Origin: an uncultured Myxococcales bacterium
Lineage (GTDB): Bacteria; Myxococcota_A; UBA9042
Length of the DNA: 60,199 nucleotides
Assembly: GCA_903955385.1 (NCBI GenBank)
Contig: CAJBNH010000047.1
Span: 1 to 60,199 of the forward strand
Direction of reading: 5' to 3'
Shown here: one piece after another, positions 1 through 9,400 of the stretch
How positions within the stretch are numbered: position 1 is the first letter of the stretch
Layout of the letters: each line of letters opens with the position of its first letter
Notes under the pieces: model-generated
Database searches by the model: none
What the model saw: the letters and a program-made list of their open reading frames with translations, nothing else
What the model was told of the DNA's origin: nothing
Position numbers and translations under genes: made by a program

Positions 1-249
1 GAAGTGACCGTTCTGCCCGCCGACGGCGGCTGGAGTGCGGTGCTGCGCGTGCCGTGCGGCGAGGGCGAGGAGGCGCTGGCCCTCGATCTGATCGAGCGCG
101 AGGGCCTGATCGTGCATCCCGGCTATTTCTTTGACTTTCCAAGTGAGGGTTGGCTCGTCGTGGGCCTGCTGCTACCCACCGACGTCTTCGCGGACGCCCT
201 GCACCGCCTGGCGCACCATGTGCTGCAAGAGGCAGGAACGGAGGCGTGA
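1..249 (+). CDS. PLP-dependent aminotransferase, class I/II (C-terminal end, partial)
   Basis: The reading frame is open from the first base of the window, so only about the last 82 residues are present. They match the small-domain C-terminus of class I/II aminotransferases: a GGWSAVLRVP strand, a stretch reading EREGLIVHPGYFFDF, and a final helix ending in HHVLQEAGTEA. The V-HPGYFFDF segment is typical of alanine-aminotransferase-like (AlaA/AspC-related) enzymes that transfer amino groups between amino acids and 2-oxo acids in the cytoplasm. The PLP lysine lies outside the window, so substrate cannot be judged. No RBS or start is visible because the gene is cut. The next gene in the same direction begins about 200 bases downstream and has its own candidate promoter, so the two are probably separate transcription units. 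Confidence 0.75.
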   Translation, partial: EVTVLPADGGWSAVLRVPCGEGEEALALDLIEREGLIVHPGYFFDFPSEGWLVVGLLLPTDVFADALHRLAHHVLQEAGTEA

Positions 250-326
250 ACTCGCTGTCAGCGCGACCGCGTGCGGCCCTGTGCGGGTCCAGGCTCCCCA
301 TCCAATGACCTGAACGGAATCGCCCC

Positions 327-355
327 TTGCTGAATGGGTGCGGCAACCCTAGATT
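327..355 (+). promoter_or_regulatory. Candidate sigma70-type promoter for the MopE/propeller lipoprotein
   Basis: TTGCTG at 327-332 and TAGATT at 350-355 are separated by 17 bases, which gives a -35/-10 pair about 90 bases upstream of the ATG at 445. Similar TTGnnn-N16-18-TAnnnT pairs precede several other genes in the window. No transcription data; this is a motif call only. Confidence 0.35.
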
Positions 356-444
356 GGTACCTACGGGTCGCTCTCTGGAGCCACTCGGTCTATCCGCCCA
401 GCACCGGTGGGGCAACCGGCTGCAGACGGGTCAGGAGGCGTGTC

Positions 445-2628
445 ATGCGTACGACGATTTTCACGACCACGAGCGGACTTGCCACGGCCGGACTGGCGCT
501 TGCGCTGTTGGCCTCGGCGTGCTCTGGTCAAACAACGCCGCCGGGCTCGACGTGGGTGCCCGACATCGTCGTCGCCAAGCCGGACACCACCGTGCCGCCG
601 CAAGACATCGACGACGACTCGGACGCGGTCACGCCCGACGTCACGCAGCCCGACGATACCGCAACGGTCGACGACTCCCTTGCCACCGACGACACCACCG
701 TGCCCCCGGTCGACGTCGAGCAACCTGATGCAGACACGACCCAGGTCGATACCGACATCCTGCAGCCCGACACGGACGCCGACATCGACGTCGTCAAGCC
801 CGATGCCGACGTCGACACCGGCCCGGGCAAGTGCGTCGACGAGGATGGCGACGGCTTTGGCAAATTCTGCGTCGCTGGACTGGACTGCGACGACGCCAAT
901 CCGAACTTCGCGAAGGCCTGCCCGAACTGCAACGACGGCAACGTCCCCGGTTGCGCCTGCAAGGGCATCGCGGCTCCCTGCTACTCGGGCGACGCCAACT
1001 GGGTCGGCAAGGGCATCTGCAAGGCCGGCGTCCAGCCGTGCAAGGACGGCTTCTGGGGGGCCTGCAACGGCGAGACGATGCCGGAGAATGAGGCCTGCGA
1101 CAACTTGGACAACGACTGCGACGGCCAGACCGACGAAGGCGTGAAGTCGTCTTGCGGCACCTGCGACATGTCGTGCAGCCAGCAGGCGATCGGCGCCAAC
1201 ACCGGCAACGCGTTCCAGCTGAACTCTGAGAACTCGACCGGCGTGGGTCTGGACGCAAACGGCTGGATCGTCATCGATCAGGCAAAAATCAGTCTGAATC
1301 TGAAGTTCCTGTGGGCGTCGAACTCGCCGCAGAATTCCGTGTCCAAGGTCGACTGCAAGACCGGCGCTGAAGTTGGTCGGTACTACGTGTGCAGCGATCC
1401 GTCGCGCACGTCGGTCGACCTGATGGGCAACGTCTGGGTCGCCTGCCGCGGCGATGGCCGGGTCGCCAAGATCATGGCCGAGAAGCAAAACTGCATCGAC
1501 AAGAACGGCAACGGCGTCATCGAGACCTCCGAAGACAAGAACGGCAGCAAGACCATCACCCCCGACGAGATGGTGGGCGGCGGCGGCGCCGACGAGTGCG
1601 TGAAGTTCATGACCCCTTCGTACGGCGGTGGCCCGGCGCGCGCTGCGGGCGTGGACAAGGAAAACCACGTCTGGATCGGCTATTACAGCTCCGGCACGCT
1701 GGCACGTCTGGAGCCTGAGAACGGCAACAAGGTCGACGGCATCGCGTGCGGCGGCAACCCGTATGGCCTCGTCATCGACCAGAAGGGCATCATTTGGGTT
1801 CAGGGCGGCAGCTTGATCCGCGTCGACCCGGTCTCCAAGGCCGTCACGACCCACGGTTCCGCTCCCGGCGGCCAATACGGCATCAACGTCGACAAGTTTG
1901 GCAAGATCTGGATCGGCAGCTACGGCTCAGGTGCGTCGCGCTATGACCCGTTGACCGGCCAGTGGGCGACGGTTGCCGGCGTCAAGCAGGCCAGCGGCAT
2001 CGCGAGCTCGAACGACGGCTTCGTCTACACGGCGAACGACGGCTGCAGCTGCATCACCAAGATCGACGCCCAGACCATGCAGAAGGTCGGCGAAGTGCCC
2101 ATCGGCGGCAGCCCGCACGGCATCGCCCTGGACTACGACGGCTTCGTGTGGGGCGTGAACTGGGGCGGCCACACGGTGTCCAAGGTCGACCCCAAGGCGA
2201 TGGTCATGGTCGGCGACTATCCGGTCGGCAACAATCCGTACACGTACTCGGACATGACCGGCTACACGCTGAACTATTTCACGGCGCCCAAGGGTCAGTA
2301 CGTCGCGACCTTCTTCGGCGGCACCACGGCCAATCCCATCATGGTCGGGACGCACAAGGTGAAGTGGCAGACGATTGCCGTGGACGCAGAATTGCCTGAA
2401 AAGACGGCGATCAAGGTCCGCTTCCGCACCGGCAACACGATGGCCGAGCTCGAAGTTGCCAAGTGGTCCGAGCAGGTGGCGTTCCCGCCCGCCGTGTTCC
2501 CGTTCGACGTGACCAAGTACCCGGAGGCTGAGGGTCTGCTGCTGCAGCTCGAATTGCAGCTCGTCAGCTCAGAGAAGGGCTACTCGCCGGCCGTGAAGTC
2601 GGTCACCGCGACGTCGAAAGTCGAGTAA
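445..2628 (+). CDS. Lipoprotein with acidic linker, MopE-type Cys/Asp motifs and streptogramin-lyase-like beta-propeller
   Basis: The protein is 727 aa. The start is the ATG at 445, six bases after a perfect AGGAGG (433-438); upstream in-frame codons lack an RBS and precede the signal peptide. The N-terminus is a lipoprotein signal ending LASAC (Cys26). Residues 30-130 are an Asp/Thr/Val/Pro-rich linker. Residues about 130-235 hold calcium- or metal-binding-like motifs of the MopE type (DEDGDGFG..C, DCDDANPN, CDNLDNDCDGQTDEG). From about 240 to 600 come propeller blades with repeated 'G-I/V-D..G..W' motifs resembling Vgb (virginiamycin B lyase) and NHL propellers. The last 120 residues look like a beta-sandwich. 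It is probably anchored at the cell surface or outer membrane. Lyase activity should not be assumed: most large Vgb-like surface proteins in these bacteria have no known substrate. Confidence 0.8.
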   Translation: MRTTIFTTTSGLATAGLALALLASACSGQTTPPGSTWVPDIVVAKPDTTVPPQDIDDDSDAVTPDVTQPDDTATVDDSLATDDTTVPPVDVEQPDADTTQVDTDILQPDTDADIDVVKPDADVDTGPGKCVDEDGDGFGKFCVAGLDCDDANPNFAKACPNCNDGNVPGCACKGIAAPCYSGDANWVGKGICKAGVQPCKDGFWGACNGETMPENEACDNLDNDCDGQTDEGVKSSCGTCDMSCSQQAIGANTGNAFQLNSENSTGVGLDANGWIVIDQAKISLNLKFLWASNSPQNSVSKVDCKTGAEVGRYYVCSDPSRTSVDLMGNVWVACRGDGRVAKIMAEKQNCIDKNGNGVIETSEDKNGSKTITPDEMVGGGGADECVKFMTPSYGGGPARAAGVDKENHVWIGYYSSGTLARLEPENGNKVDGIACGGNPYGLVIDQKGIIWVQGGSLIRVDPVSKAVTTHGSAPGGQYGINVDKFGKIWIGSYGSGASRYDPLTGQWATVAGVKQASGIASSNDGFVYTANDGCSCITKIDAQTMQKVGEVPIGGSPHGIALDYDGFVWGVNWGGHTVSKVDPKAMVMVGDYPVGNNPYTYSDMTGYTLNYFTAPKGQYVATFFGGTTANPIMVGTHKVKWQTIAVDAELPEKTAIKVRFRTGNTMAELEVAKWSEQVAFPPAVFPFDVTKYPEAEGLLLQLELQLVSSEKGYSPAVKSVTATSKVE

Positions 2629-2706
2629 TTACCGACCGCTTGCATCCAGCCCTGCCCTCAAGCAAATTGCAGCGACCGGCCACCCGCGGACCGGCCCACG
2701 CAGCCC

Positions 2707-3408
2707 ATGCCCTTCTCGCTCAACACCCGCGCAATCGACAACACGCGGCGCCGCGCCGTCGACACCGCCCGCAGCCTGCTTGGCCGCGCCAGCCGGGATC
2801 CGTGGGGGCGTCTGGCGGTCAACGCAGCGGTGGTCCTTGTCTGTGCAAACAGCTATCTGTGGCTGAACAACCACCTGGTGCCACGGTTCGACTTCACTTG
2901 GCCGGCGGTGGACAACGCGATTCCGTTCCTGCCGTGGACGCTGGTCATCTATTGCAGCTATTACGCGATGTTGTTCGCGGCAGCATGGACAGCGCCGCCC
3001 CGGGACTTCCTGAAGCTGATGCTCGCGATGCTGCTGGCCAGCGCGGTGGCGTATGCGTCGTTCATCCTGTTCACGGCGCACGTGACACGGCCCGATCCCT
3101 CTGCGTTACCATCCCCGTTTTATCGCTATGTCTTCAGCGAGTTCTACAAGATCGACGCACCCGGCAACACGATGCCGAGCTTGCATGTGACGTTGTCGAT
3201 GGTGATCGGCCTGCGCCTGCGACTGCTGAAGCACGGCAAGTGGTGGTTGGCGTGGGCGTTGCTCGTCTCCCTGTCGACCCTGACGACGCGCCAGCACGTG
3301 GTGATCGATGTCGTGGCCGGCTTCGCGGTGGCTGGATGGGTGTACCGTCAGCTGTTTGGGCCCATCTTCGCGAACCGCGCCGCCCAAGACGCCCCCCGCG
3401 GACGCTGA
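2707..3408 (+). CDS. PAP2-family membrane phosphatase / inositolphosphotransferase-like protein
   Basis: A 233-aa polytopic membrane protein, starting at ATG 2707 with hydrophobic segments around residues 37-55, 75-95, 103-123, 162-174 and 180-190. It carries the second and third PAP2 signature motifs: PSLH (157-160) in place of the usual PSGH, and TRQHVVID with Arg195, His197 and Asp201 for the acid-phosphatase motif. The PSLH variant is typical of the Aur1/Ipt1-like PAP2 branch (PAP2_3), which handles lipid phosphates or transfers phospho-inositol head groups at the membrane. The exact substrate cannot be read from sequence. The next gene, an ATP-grasp protein, follows in the same direction after 43 bases, so they may be co-transcribed. 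Confidence 0.75.
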   Translation: MPFSLNTRAIDNTRRRAVDTARSLLGRASRDPWGRLAVNAAVVLVCANSYLWLNNHLVPRFDFTWPAVDNAIPFLPWTLVIYCSYYAMLFAAAWTAPPRDFLKLMLAMLLASAVAYASFILFTAHVTRPDPSALPSPFYRYVFSEFYKIDAPGNTMPSLHVTLSMVIGLRLRLLKHGKWWLAWALLVSLSTLTTRQHVVIDVVAGFAVAGWVYRQLFGPIFANRAAQDAPRGR

Positions 3409-3451
3409 GGCTTGACCCGACGCCCATCATCGCTTGGAGGCAAACGCCCGC

Positions 3452-4336
3452 GTGACCGACCTTTTGCTGCTTTGGGAGTGGGAACACGACCTGCCATTCG
3501 TCCAGCGTGTACTGGCCGAGGCTGAGGCGGCCGGCGTGCGCGCTGCGGCCGTCGGACCTGCCGAGATGGCGCGCCACCTGCACGATCTGTCGATGTCGCC
3601 TGAGTTTCCCGCCGTGGTGGTGGACCGCGCCTCGGATGCGCTGCCTGAGGCCGCCGCGCTTTGCCTGCTGGCCCGAGGTCATCGGTCGCTTGTAGTGAAC
3701 GACCCGGAACGCACCGTCGCCGCTGCGGACAAGGCCCGGATGCACCTTGCCCTGATGTCGGTCGGCCTGCACGTGCCATGGACCATCCTGCTGCCGCCCT
3801 GTGCCAACGGCGAACCGGTGGACCTGGACCACTTGCACCACGTCGGCCAGCCGTTCGTGCTGAAGCCCGCGCATGGCGGTGGCGGCGTGGGCGTGGTGCG
3901 CGAGGCCTGGACGCACGAGGACATCCAGACGGCACGGGCGCAGGACGCTGAGGACGGCTACCTGCTGCAAGAACGTATTGACCCCATGGACTTGGACGGC
4001 ACTCCGGCTTGGTTCCGCGTGCTGTACTGCCTCGGTGACGTCCACCCGTGCTTCTGGCACCCCGACACGTTCCGCTATCGCCAATTGACCGACGACGAGA
4101 AGCGCACCGACTGGGGACGCGAGATCGATCGCGTGACGACGCTGACTGCACATGTCTCTGGCATGACGATGTTTTCGACGGAGCTTGCCCTGACGGCTGC
4201 CGGTCGTCTGGTCGTCGTGGACTACGTCAACGACATGTGCGACCTGCGGCGGGCCAGCTTGACGCCGGACGGAGTGCCGGACTCGATGGTCGACGCCATG
4301 GCCGCGCGGCTGGTCGCGCGAGCGGCGCGGGGCTAG
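3452..4336 (+). CDS. ATP-grasp superfamily protein (carboxylate-amine ligase-like)
   Basis: About 294 aa. I place the start at GTG 3452, since TTGGAGG (3434-3440) upstream reads as the Shine-Dalgarno; its spacing of 11 bases is a little long. The N-terminal ~85 residues form an alpha/beta pre-ATP-grasp-like region. The ATP-grasp core is marked by FVLKPAHGGGGVGVV (the ATP-binding lysine and glycine loop, about 140-155), YLLQERIDP, and a C-terminal segment LVVVDYVNDMCDLR that corresponds to the metal-binding Asp/Asn strand. The family joins a carboxylate, activated as acyl phosphate, to an amine or thiol (RimK, GshB, D-Ala ligase). The substrate is unknown. It lies between a PAP2 phosphatase and an esterase on the same strand, which does not settle the pathway. 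Confidence 0.65.
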   Translation: MTDLLLLWEWEHDLPFVQRVLAEAEAAGVRAAAVGPAEMARHLHDLSMSPEFPAVVVDRASDALPEAAALCLLARGHRSLVVNDPERTVAAADKARMHLALMSVGLHVPWTILLPPCANGEPVDLDHLHHVGQPFVLKPAHGGGGVGVVREAWTHEDIQTARAQDAEDGYLLQERIDPMDLDGTPAWFRVLYCLGDVHPCFWHPDTFRYRQLTDDEKRTDWGREIDRVTTLTAHVSGMTMFSTELALTAAGRLVVVDYVNDMCDLRRASLTPDGVPDSMVDAMAARLVARAARG

Positions 4337-4354
4337 ACACAGACGCGGGTTCAC

Positions 4355-5026
4355 TTGCGCATCGGAGGAGCTACGGAAGAACGCCAAGCCAGAATCGCCG
4401 CGCTGAACGGTCGTCCGCACGACTACCGCTACCTCACGTTCCTGCCCGATGCGGCGGGGCGCGACGAGCAGCGCTGGCCCTTGGTGATCTTTCTGCATGG
4501 CTCGGGAGAGCGCGGCACCAACCTGGCGCTGGTCAAGCGGCACGGCATCCCGCGTTTGATCCATGAAGGCAAGCAGTTCCCGTTTGTCGTGGTCGCGCCG
4601 CAGTGCCCGCCGTCCGAGTGGTGGTCGCTCGACGCTCTCGACGCCCTGTACGACGAGGTGCTCGCGAAGCTGCCCGTGGACCCCGACCGCGTCATCCTGA
4701 CGGGCCTGAGCATGGGCGCCTACGCGACGTGGGGGCTTGCGCTGCGCCATCCACAGCGCTTTGCCGCGGTGGCGCCGGTCTGCGGCGGGGGAAACGCCAA
4801 GCAGGCCAAGCGGTTGCGCGATGTGCCGGTGTGGACCTTTCACGGCGCACGGGACGACGCAGTGCCGTTGGCCGAAACCGAGGCGATGGTGACGGCGCTG
4901 CAGAAGCACGGTGCCAACGTCCGCTTCACCGTGTACCCGGATCTTGGCCACGACTCGTGGAGCCGGGCCTACGCAACCGCTGAACTTTACGAGTGGATGT
5001 TGCGTCAGCGGCGCAAAGCACCCTGA
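4355..5026 (+). CDS. Alpha/beta-hydrolase, phospholipase/carboxylesterase-like
   Basis: About 223 aa if it begins at TTG 4355, only 18 bases after the ATP-grasp stop. No ATG or GTG is available between that stop and the conserved region, and GGAGGAG (around 4362-4368) lies just inside the frame, so the true start is uncertain. The catalytic triad of an alpha/beta-hydrolase is clear: an oxyanion strand VIFLHGSGERG, nucleophile elbow GLSMGAYATW (Ser119), an Asp at 167-168 in FHGARDDAVP and His199 in PDLGHDSW. This pattern fits predicted carboxylesterases and peptidase-like esterases related to PHB-depolymerase/LpqC and Abhydrolase_2 families. No signal peptide is visible, so it is probably cytoplasmic. 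It is convergent with the NamZ-like gene, whose stop codon directly abuts its own. Confidence 0.75.
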   Translation: MRIGGATEERQARIAALNGRPHDYRYLTFLPDAAGRDEQRWPLVIFLHGSGERGTNLALVKRHGIPRLIHEGKQFPFVVVAPQCPPSEWWSLDALDALYDEVLAKLPVDPDRVILTGLSMGAYATWGLALRHPQRFAAVAPVCGGGNAKQAKRLRDVPVWTFHGARDDAVPLAETEAMVTALQKHGANVRFTVYPDLGHDSWSRAYATAELYEWMLRQRRKAP

Positions 5027-6295
5027 TCAGGGCTGGCTGGCCAGCGGCTTGGCTTCGGCAGTGGCGGGCGTCGGCGACGGATAGATCAGGACCTTCGCTC
5101 GCTTCTGACCAAACGCGGCAAGCTCGCCGGCCCACGTCGCCTCGATCTCTGCGACGGACTTGCCCTCGTCGATCAGCCGCAGCACCTCGTCGTTGCCCCA
5201 TACCCGCCCGAAACGCTTGCGGTCCTTCACCGTCAGCTGGTCGGGATGCAGCTTCTTCAGCGTCACCAGAATCGTCAGCGCCGTCCGCAGCGGCGCCAGC
5301 TCGCGCGGGTCCTGCAACAACACCTGCACACCGTGGGTCACCTTGTTGGCGAACTGACCGCGGCGGGGCAGGAACGTCATGGGGCGAAAGCGCAGACCGG
5401 GCAGCTTCTCAGCCTCCAGCGCAGCAGCGAACGCCTTGGGCTCGATCCAGGGCGCGCCGATCAGCTCGAAAGGCATCGACATGCCGCCGCCTTCGTTCAC
5501 GTTGGGTCCCGAGCCGCCCACCATGCCCGTCGCCACGTACAAGTGGGCGTTGAGCGGGTGCGGAATGCCCGGCGAGGTCGGGATCCAATGCAACCCCGTG
5601 TCCTCCCAGACCATGTCGCGTCGCCAGCCCTGCATCGGCACCACCGTGAGGTCACACGCGATGTTCAGCTCGGACTTGTAGAACTGGGCCATCTCGCCCA
5701 CGGTCATGCCGTGCGTGACGGGCAGCGGCCCCCAGCCGATCAGGCTCTTGTACTTCGGCAGCCGGATCGGCCCCTCGAACTGCAGGCCACCGCGCGGGTT
5801 CGGGCGGTCCAGCACCAGCAGCGGCTTCTTGAATTCGGCGCACGCGCGCATCACCTGACCCAGCGTCGTGACGTAGGTGTAGGTGCGCGAGCCGATGTCC
5901 TGCAGGTCGAAAATGACCACGTCGACGCGGTCCAGCGACTCGACCGACGGCCCGCGGGTGAACAACCCTTCGATGGGAAGGCCGGTTTCGGGGTCCAGCC
6001 CCGACTCGCCGCTGTTGCCGTTGTGCAGCGCGCCCGCGATGCCATGCTCGGGTGCGTAGAGCTGCGTGACCTGCCACCGGGAGTCGCCGCGCAGGCGCTC
6101 CAGCGTGGTGACGAGGTTGCCGTCGACCGCCGCAGAGTTGGTAACGATCCCAAGACGCTTGCCCTCGATCAGCGCGGTCTTCTGCCCCAACAGCACGTCG
6201 ACGCCCAGTGTGACCACGGGTTTGGGCGGGGCAGCCAGGGCGGGGCAGGCGTACAGCAGGGTAGCGAGGAGGAACAGGCAGCAGCGTCGTGTCAT
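5027..6295 (-). CDS. DUF1343 / NamZ-like exo-beta-N-acetylmuramidase, secreted
   Basis: A 422-aa protein from ATG 6295, preceded by a CGGAG seven bases upstream. An earlier in-frame start would add 42 residues before an otherwise good signal peptide (MTRRCCLFLLATLLYACPALA, cut into two pieces: MTRRCCLFLL and ATLLYACPALA). The mature protein matches DUF1343: GIVTNSAAVD, LYAPEHGIAG, VIFDLQDIGSRTYTYV, LVLDRPNPRGG and TEGRG-region equivalents (NEGGGMSMPFE). The characterised member NamZ of Bacillus subtilis removes non-reducing terminal N-acetylmuramic acid from peptidoglycan fragments, so a role in periplasmic wall recycling is likely. Length agrees with the family (about 400 aa). No other muropeptide-recycling genes flank it. 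Confidence 0.85.
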   Translation of the reverse strand: MTRRCCLFLLATLLYACPALAAPPKPVVTLGVDVLLGQKTALIEGKRLGIVTNSAAVDGNLVTTLERLRGDSRWQVTQLYAPEHGIAGALHNGNSGESGLDPETGLPIEGLFTRGPSVESLDRVDVVIFDLQDIGSRTYTYVTTLGQVMRACAEFKKPLLVLDRPNPRGGLQFEGPIRLPKYKSLIGWGPLPVTHGMTVGEMAQFYKSELNIACDLTVVPMQGWRRDMVWEDTGLHWIPTSPGIPHPLNAHLYVATGMVGGSGPNVNEGGGMSMPFELIGAPWIEPKAFAAALEAEKLPGLRFRPMTFLPRRGQFANKVTHGVQVLLQDPRELAPLRTALTILVTLKKLHPDQLTVKDRKRFGRVWGNDEVLRLIDEGKSVAEIEATWAGELAAFGQKRAKVLIYPSPTPATAEAKPLASQP

Positions 6296-6412
6296 CGGGA
6301 CTCCGGTCGGGGGGCTCGGTGGCAGGCGACAGAACATCGCCAAGGCCGATGGTAGGCACGGGGTCGGGTTCGAGGTCAACCGGTATCCCGTCGGTTCGAC
6401 CTGCGGCTGAGC

Positions 6413-6440
6413 TTGCCGCACGGGCCTCAGGTGCTACTGT
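6413..6440 (+). promoter_or_regulatory. Candidate promoter of the YdbH-like operon
   Basis: TTGCCG (6413-6418) and TACTGT (6435-6440) lie 16 bases apart, ending 26 bases before the ATG at 6467. It sits in the divergent gap between the NamZ-like gene (start 6295) and the AsmA-like gene. Motif match only. Confidence 0.3.
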
Positions 6441-6466
6441 TCAGACCTCCCTGCCGCGATGGGACC

Positions 6467-9400
6467 ATGCCGACCGAGACCGCTCCGCCCACCGTCACCA
6501 CGCCCCCGGAACCCCAGGTTCCCGTGGGACAGCCACGTCCGGCAAAGAAGGCCGCGGGCACACGCAAGTGGCTGCGATGGCTGCGTTTTGTCCTGACGAC
6601 GCTGCTGCTGGTGCTCGTGATCGCGGCGGGGGTGGTGGCGACCCATCTGGGGGCACCGTGGGTGCGCGGGCCGGTGCGCGGCTTGGTCTTCGAGATGACC
6701 GGCGTGCATGTGGACTACGCCGATGCGTCGCTGGGCGCCTCGAGCTTCGAGTTGCGCGACCTGACGGTGCCTTCCCTGCCGCCCGACGCCGATCTGGCGC
6801 CGCAGCTGCTGCGCATTCAACGCATCACGGCGACCTGGCGGTGGGGCGACCTGCTGACGGGCGACTGGCGGCTGACGACGCTGACGGTACAGGAGCCGGC
6901 CCTGCACGTGGTCGTCGACACCCAGTGGGGCGACTCGCTGTCGCGACTGCTGGCGTCGCTGCCGGAACCGGACCAGCCGCCAGTGCCTTTGTCCAAGACT
7001 CTTGACGACTTGCGCGACGGCACGGCCATGGCGGTCGACGCGCTGCGCGTGCGCGGGCTGCGCGCGCGCGTGTCGCTGCGGCTGCCGACCGGCGGGACGC
7101 GAGAGCTGGCGCTGGGCGAGGTGCAGCTGGACGGTCAGGTGCAGCTGGGCGCGCCGAAGCTGGTGGCCAACCTCCACGGTGCGCCGGATGCCAAGGGGCT
7201 GTCGCTGACGATGCTCCAGGGCGGCCGACCAGCTCTCGTCCCGCCAGAGCCCCCGTCCCAAACGCAGTCGGTGGCGACCCTGCGCGCGCTGCAGCACCTG
7301 TGGACGCATGGCGGTCGGCTGCCACTGGCGTTCGCGCTGGACGTCGAGCTGCCGACGGCCGACTCGGCACTGGTGAAGGTGGGGCTGTCGCGCAAGGATT
7401 CCCGCAGTCCTCTTCTGGACTTGCAGGCACGAGCAACCTTTCAGCCCGGTCGCCAGCAGGTCACGGCGGTGCTGGAGCAGTTCGGCCTGCTGGGTGAAAC
7501 GGTGGTCGCCACGGGGCGTGCGGTGCTGCCCGACGCAGGTCCGGGGCCCACGGTCGAGTCGGCAGAGGCACGGCTGCGGCTCGACCCTCTGCTGGCCTTG
7601 GTTCCCGCGGAGCTTGCGACGGCGGTGGGCCGGGGGTGGAGTGCGCTGGCCCGCCTGAAGAACCTGCGCATGGCCGAGAACCCGCTGGCCAGCCAGTTGG
7701 GGGGCCTGTTGCTGCAGCTGGACGGCGACGCGCTGGAGGTCAAGCGAGGCACCCAGACCGCGCGGTTGCAGGGGATGCACGTCGAGGTTCGGGTCGACCC
7801 GGTCGGTGCGACGATGCAAGGCCCGGAGACGCGCTTGCGACTGCGGGTGGTCGCACCCATCGGTCGATTGTCCGCAGCGGACTCGGCGACGGGAAAGCGG
7901 GTCGAGATTCAGGGGCTGGACGCGGGCTTGGACACGACGGCGGCGGCGGCGACTGAGGCGCTGCGACAGGCCGCCGGCGGTGTGGTGCCGGGGCTGGGCG
8001 CGCTGGTCGGTCTGGACATCGCTGGTCACCTGAAGTGGGCCAAGCTGGAGGCGGTGGCGGCGGCCGGAGAAGTCACGGCGACCCAGGCGGGGCTGGAAGC
8101 GACCGCGCAGGTGGGGCCACAGGGTACGCAAGTGCGGGTGCGGATGCCGATGCGCGAGCTCGCCGCGACCGTGGCGGCCGGAAGCGTGCGCTTGACCGGC
8201 TGGCAGGCGCGGCTGGATGCGTCGGGGCCGGCGGTGCTGGGCGCTGGAGTTCCGCAGGCTGGAAACTTCAAGCTGGACGCTGGCTTGGACGTCCAGGGCA
8301 TCGAAGCGGCGGCCGATGGCGTGGCGGGAGCGCTGAGTGACGTGGTCCTGTCGCTGAAGACGCCGGGTCTGCACGCGCAGTGGACCGAGCCGTGGCAAGT
8401 CGGCGGCTCCCTGTCGCTGGAGGCCAAGGCCGCGTCGGCAAGGGTGGGCGGTGGTCCGGCGCTGCGGGGCCTGCGCGCTTGGGCGGAAGTCGAGAAGTTC
8501 CAAGTGGATCCGCGTGATCCGGGTCAGGCGACCGCGCTGCTGCGGGCGGGATTGCAGGCTGGTGGCAGTGAGGGCAAGGCGCGTCTGGACCGCACCCCCG
8601 ATCGGCTGGACTGGCAGGTGGATGCTACCGGTCAGGCCTTGGGCGAGCTGCTGGCGGCGCTGCCCCTTCCACCGGACCTGCGCTCGCTGGCCGAGTGGGG
8701 ACGGCTGGGGTTCGCCGTGCGCAGTCAGGGTCAGGCCAAAACGCCGGGCGGGCAGCTGGGGGCCGTGAAGCAGGACACGACGGTGGAGGTTCGGCAACTG
8801 TGGACGCGGCAGGCGGGGCTGGCGGTCGGCTTTCCGCAGGCAACGCTGCGGCTGCAGAGCGAGGGCGTCGGCCTGGACCAGGAACTGCAGGTGACCGGCA
8901 CGGTTGCGTCGCCTCGGGTCGGTCGGTGGACGGGTGCCTCCCGCAACGACGTGGTGGCGCGGGTGCGGTACCAGCCGACAGAGGGCAAGGTCGCGGCAAG
9001 CGGCAAGCTGTCGTCTCCCAGCGGTCCCAACCTGGCCTTCGACGTGAAAATGGCGCCGGGACAGGGAGATGCGCTGGACTACGCCGCAACGGCCGACGCA
9101 AGCGCGCTGGCGGGGATGCTGCGGCTGCTGCCGGCCGACGTGCGGGATGCGGTGGGCCTGGACGCGCGCAAGCTGACCGCGAAGGTGACGGCCTCGGGCT
9201 CACTGCCCGGCGGAGCGGCGCTGCTGCGGGGCGACGCGGGGGCGCTGGTGGGGGCCAAGGGTACGCACCGGGTCCTGCTGGATGTCCGCGGCGTGCGCGT
9301 CGAACAGCCGGGCGTGCAAGTGGATCTGCCCAGCGTGCAGGTCGAAGTCTACGCCTCGCTGGGGGCATCCGGCGTGTCGGCAGACGTACGGGTGACGGCG

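Noticed and set aside
361-1875. 504-residue minus-strand frame opposite the first lipoprotein
   Set aside because: Low-complexity Val/Asp/Arg/Leu shadow of the acidic linker and propeller.
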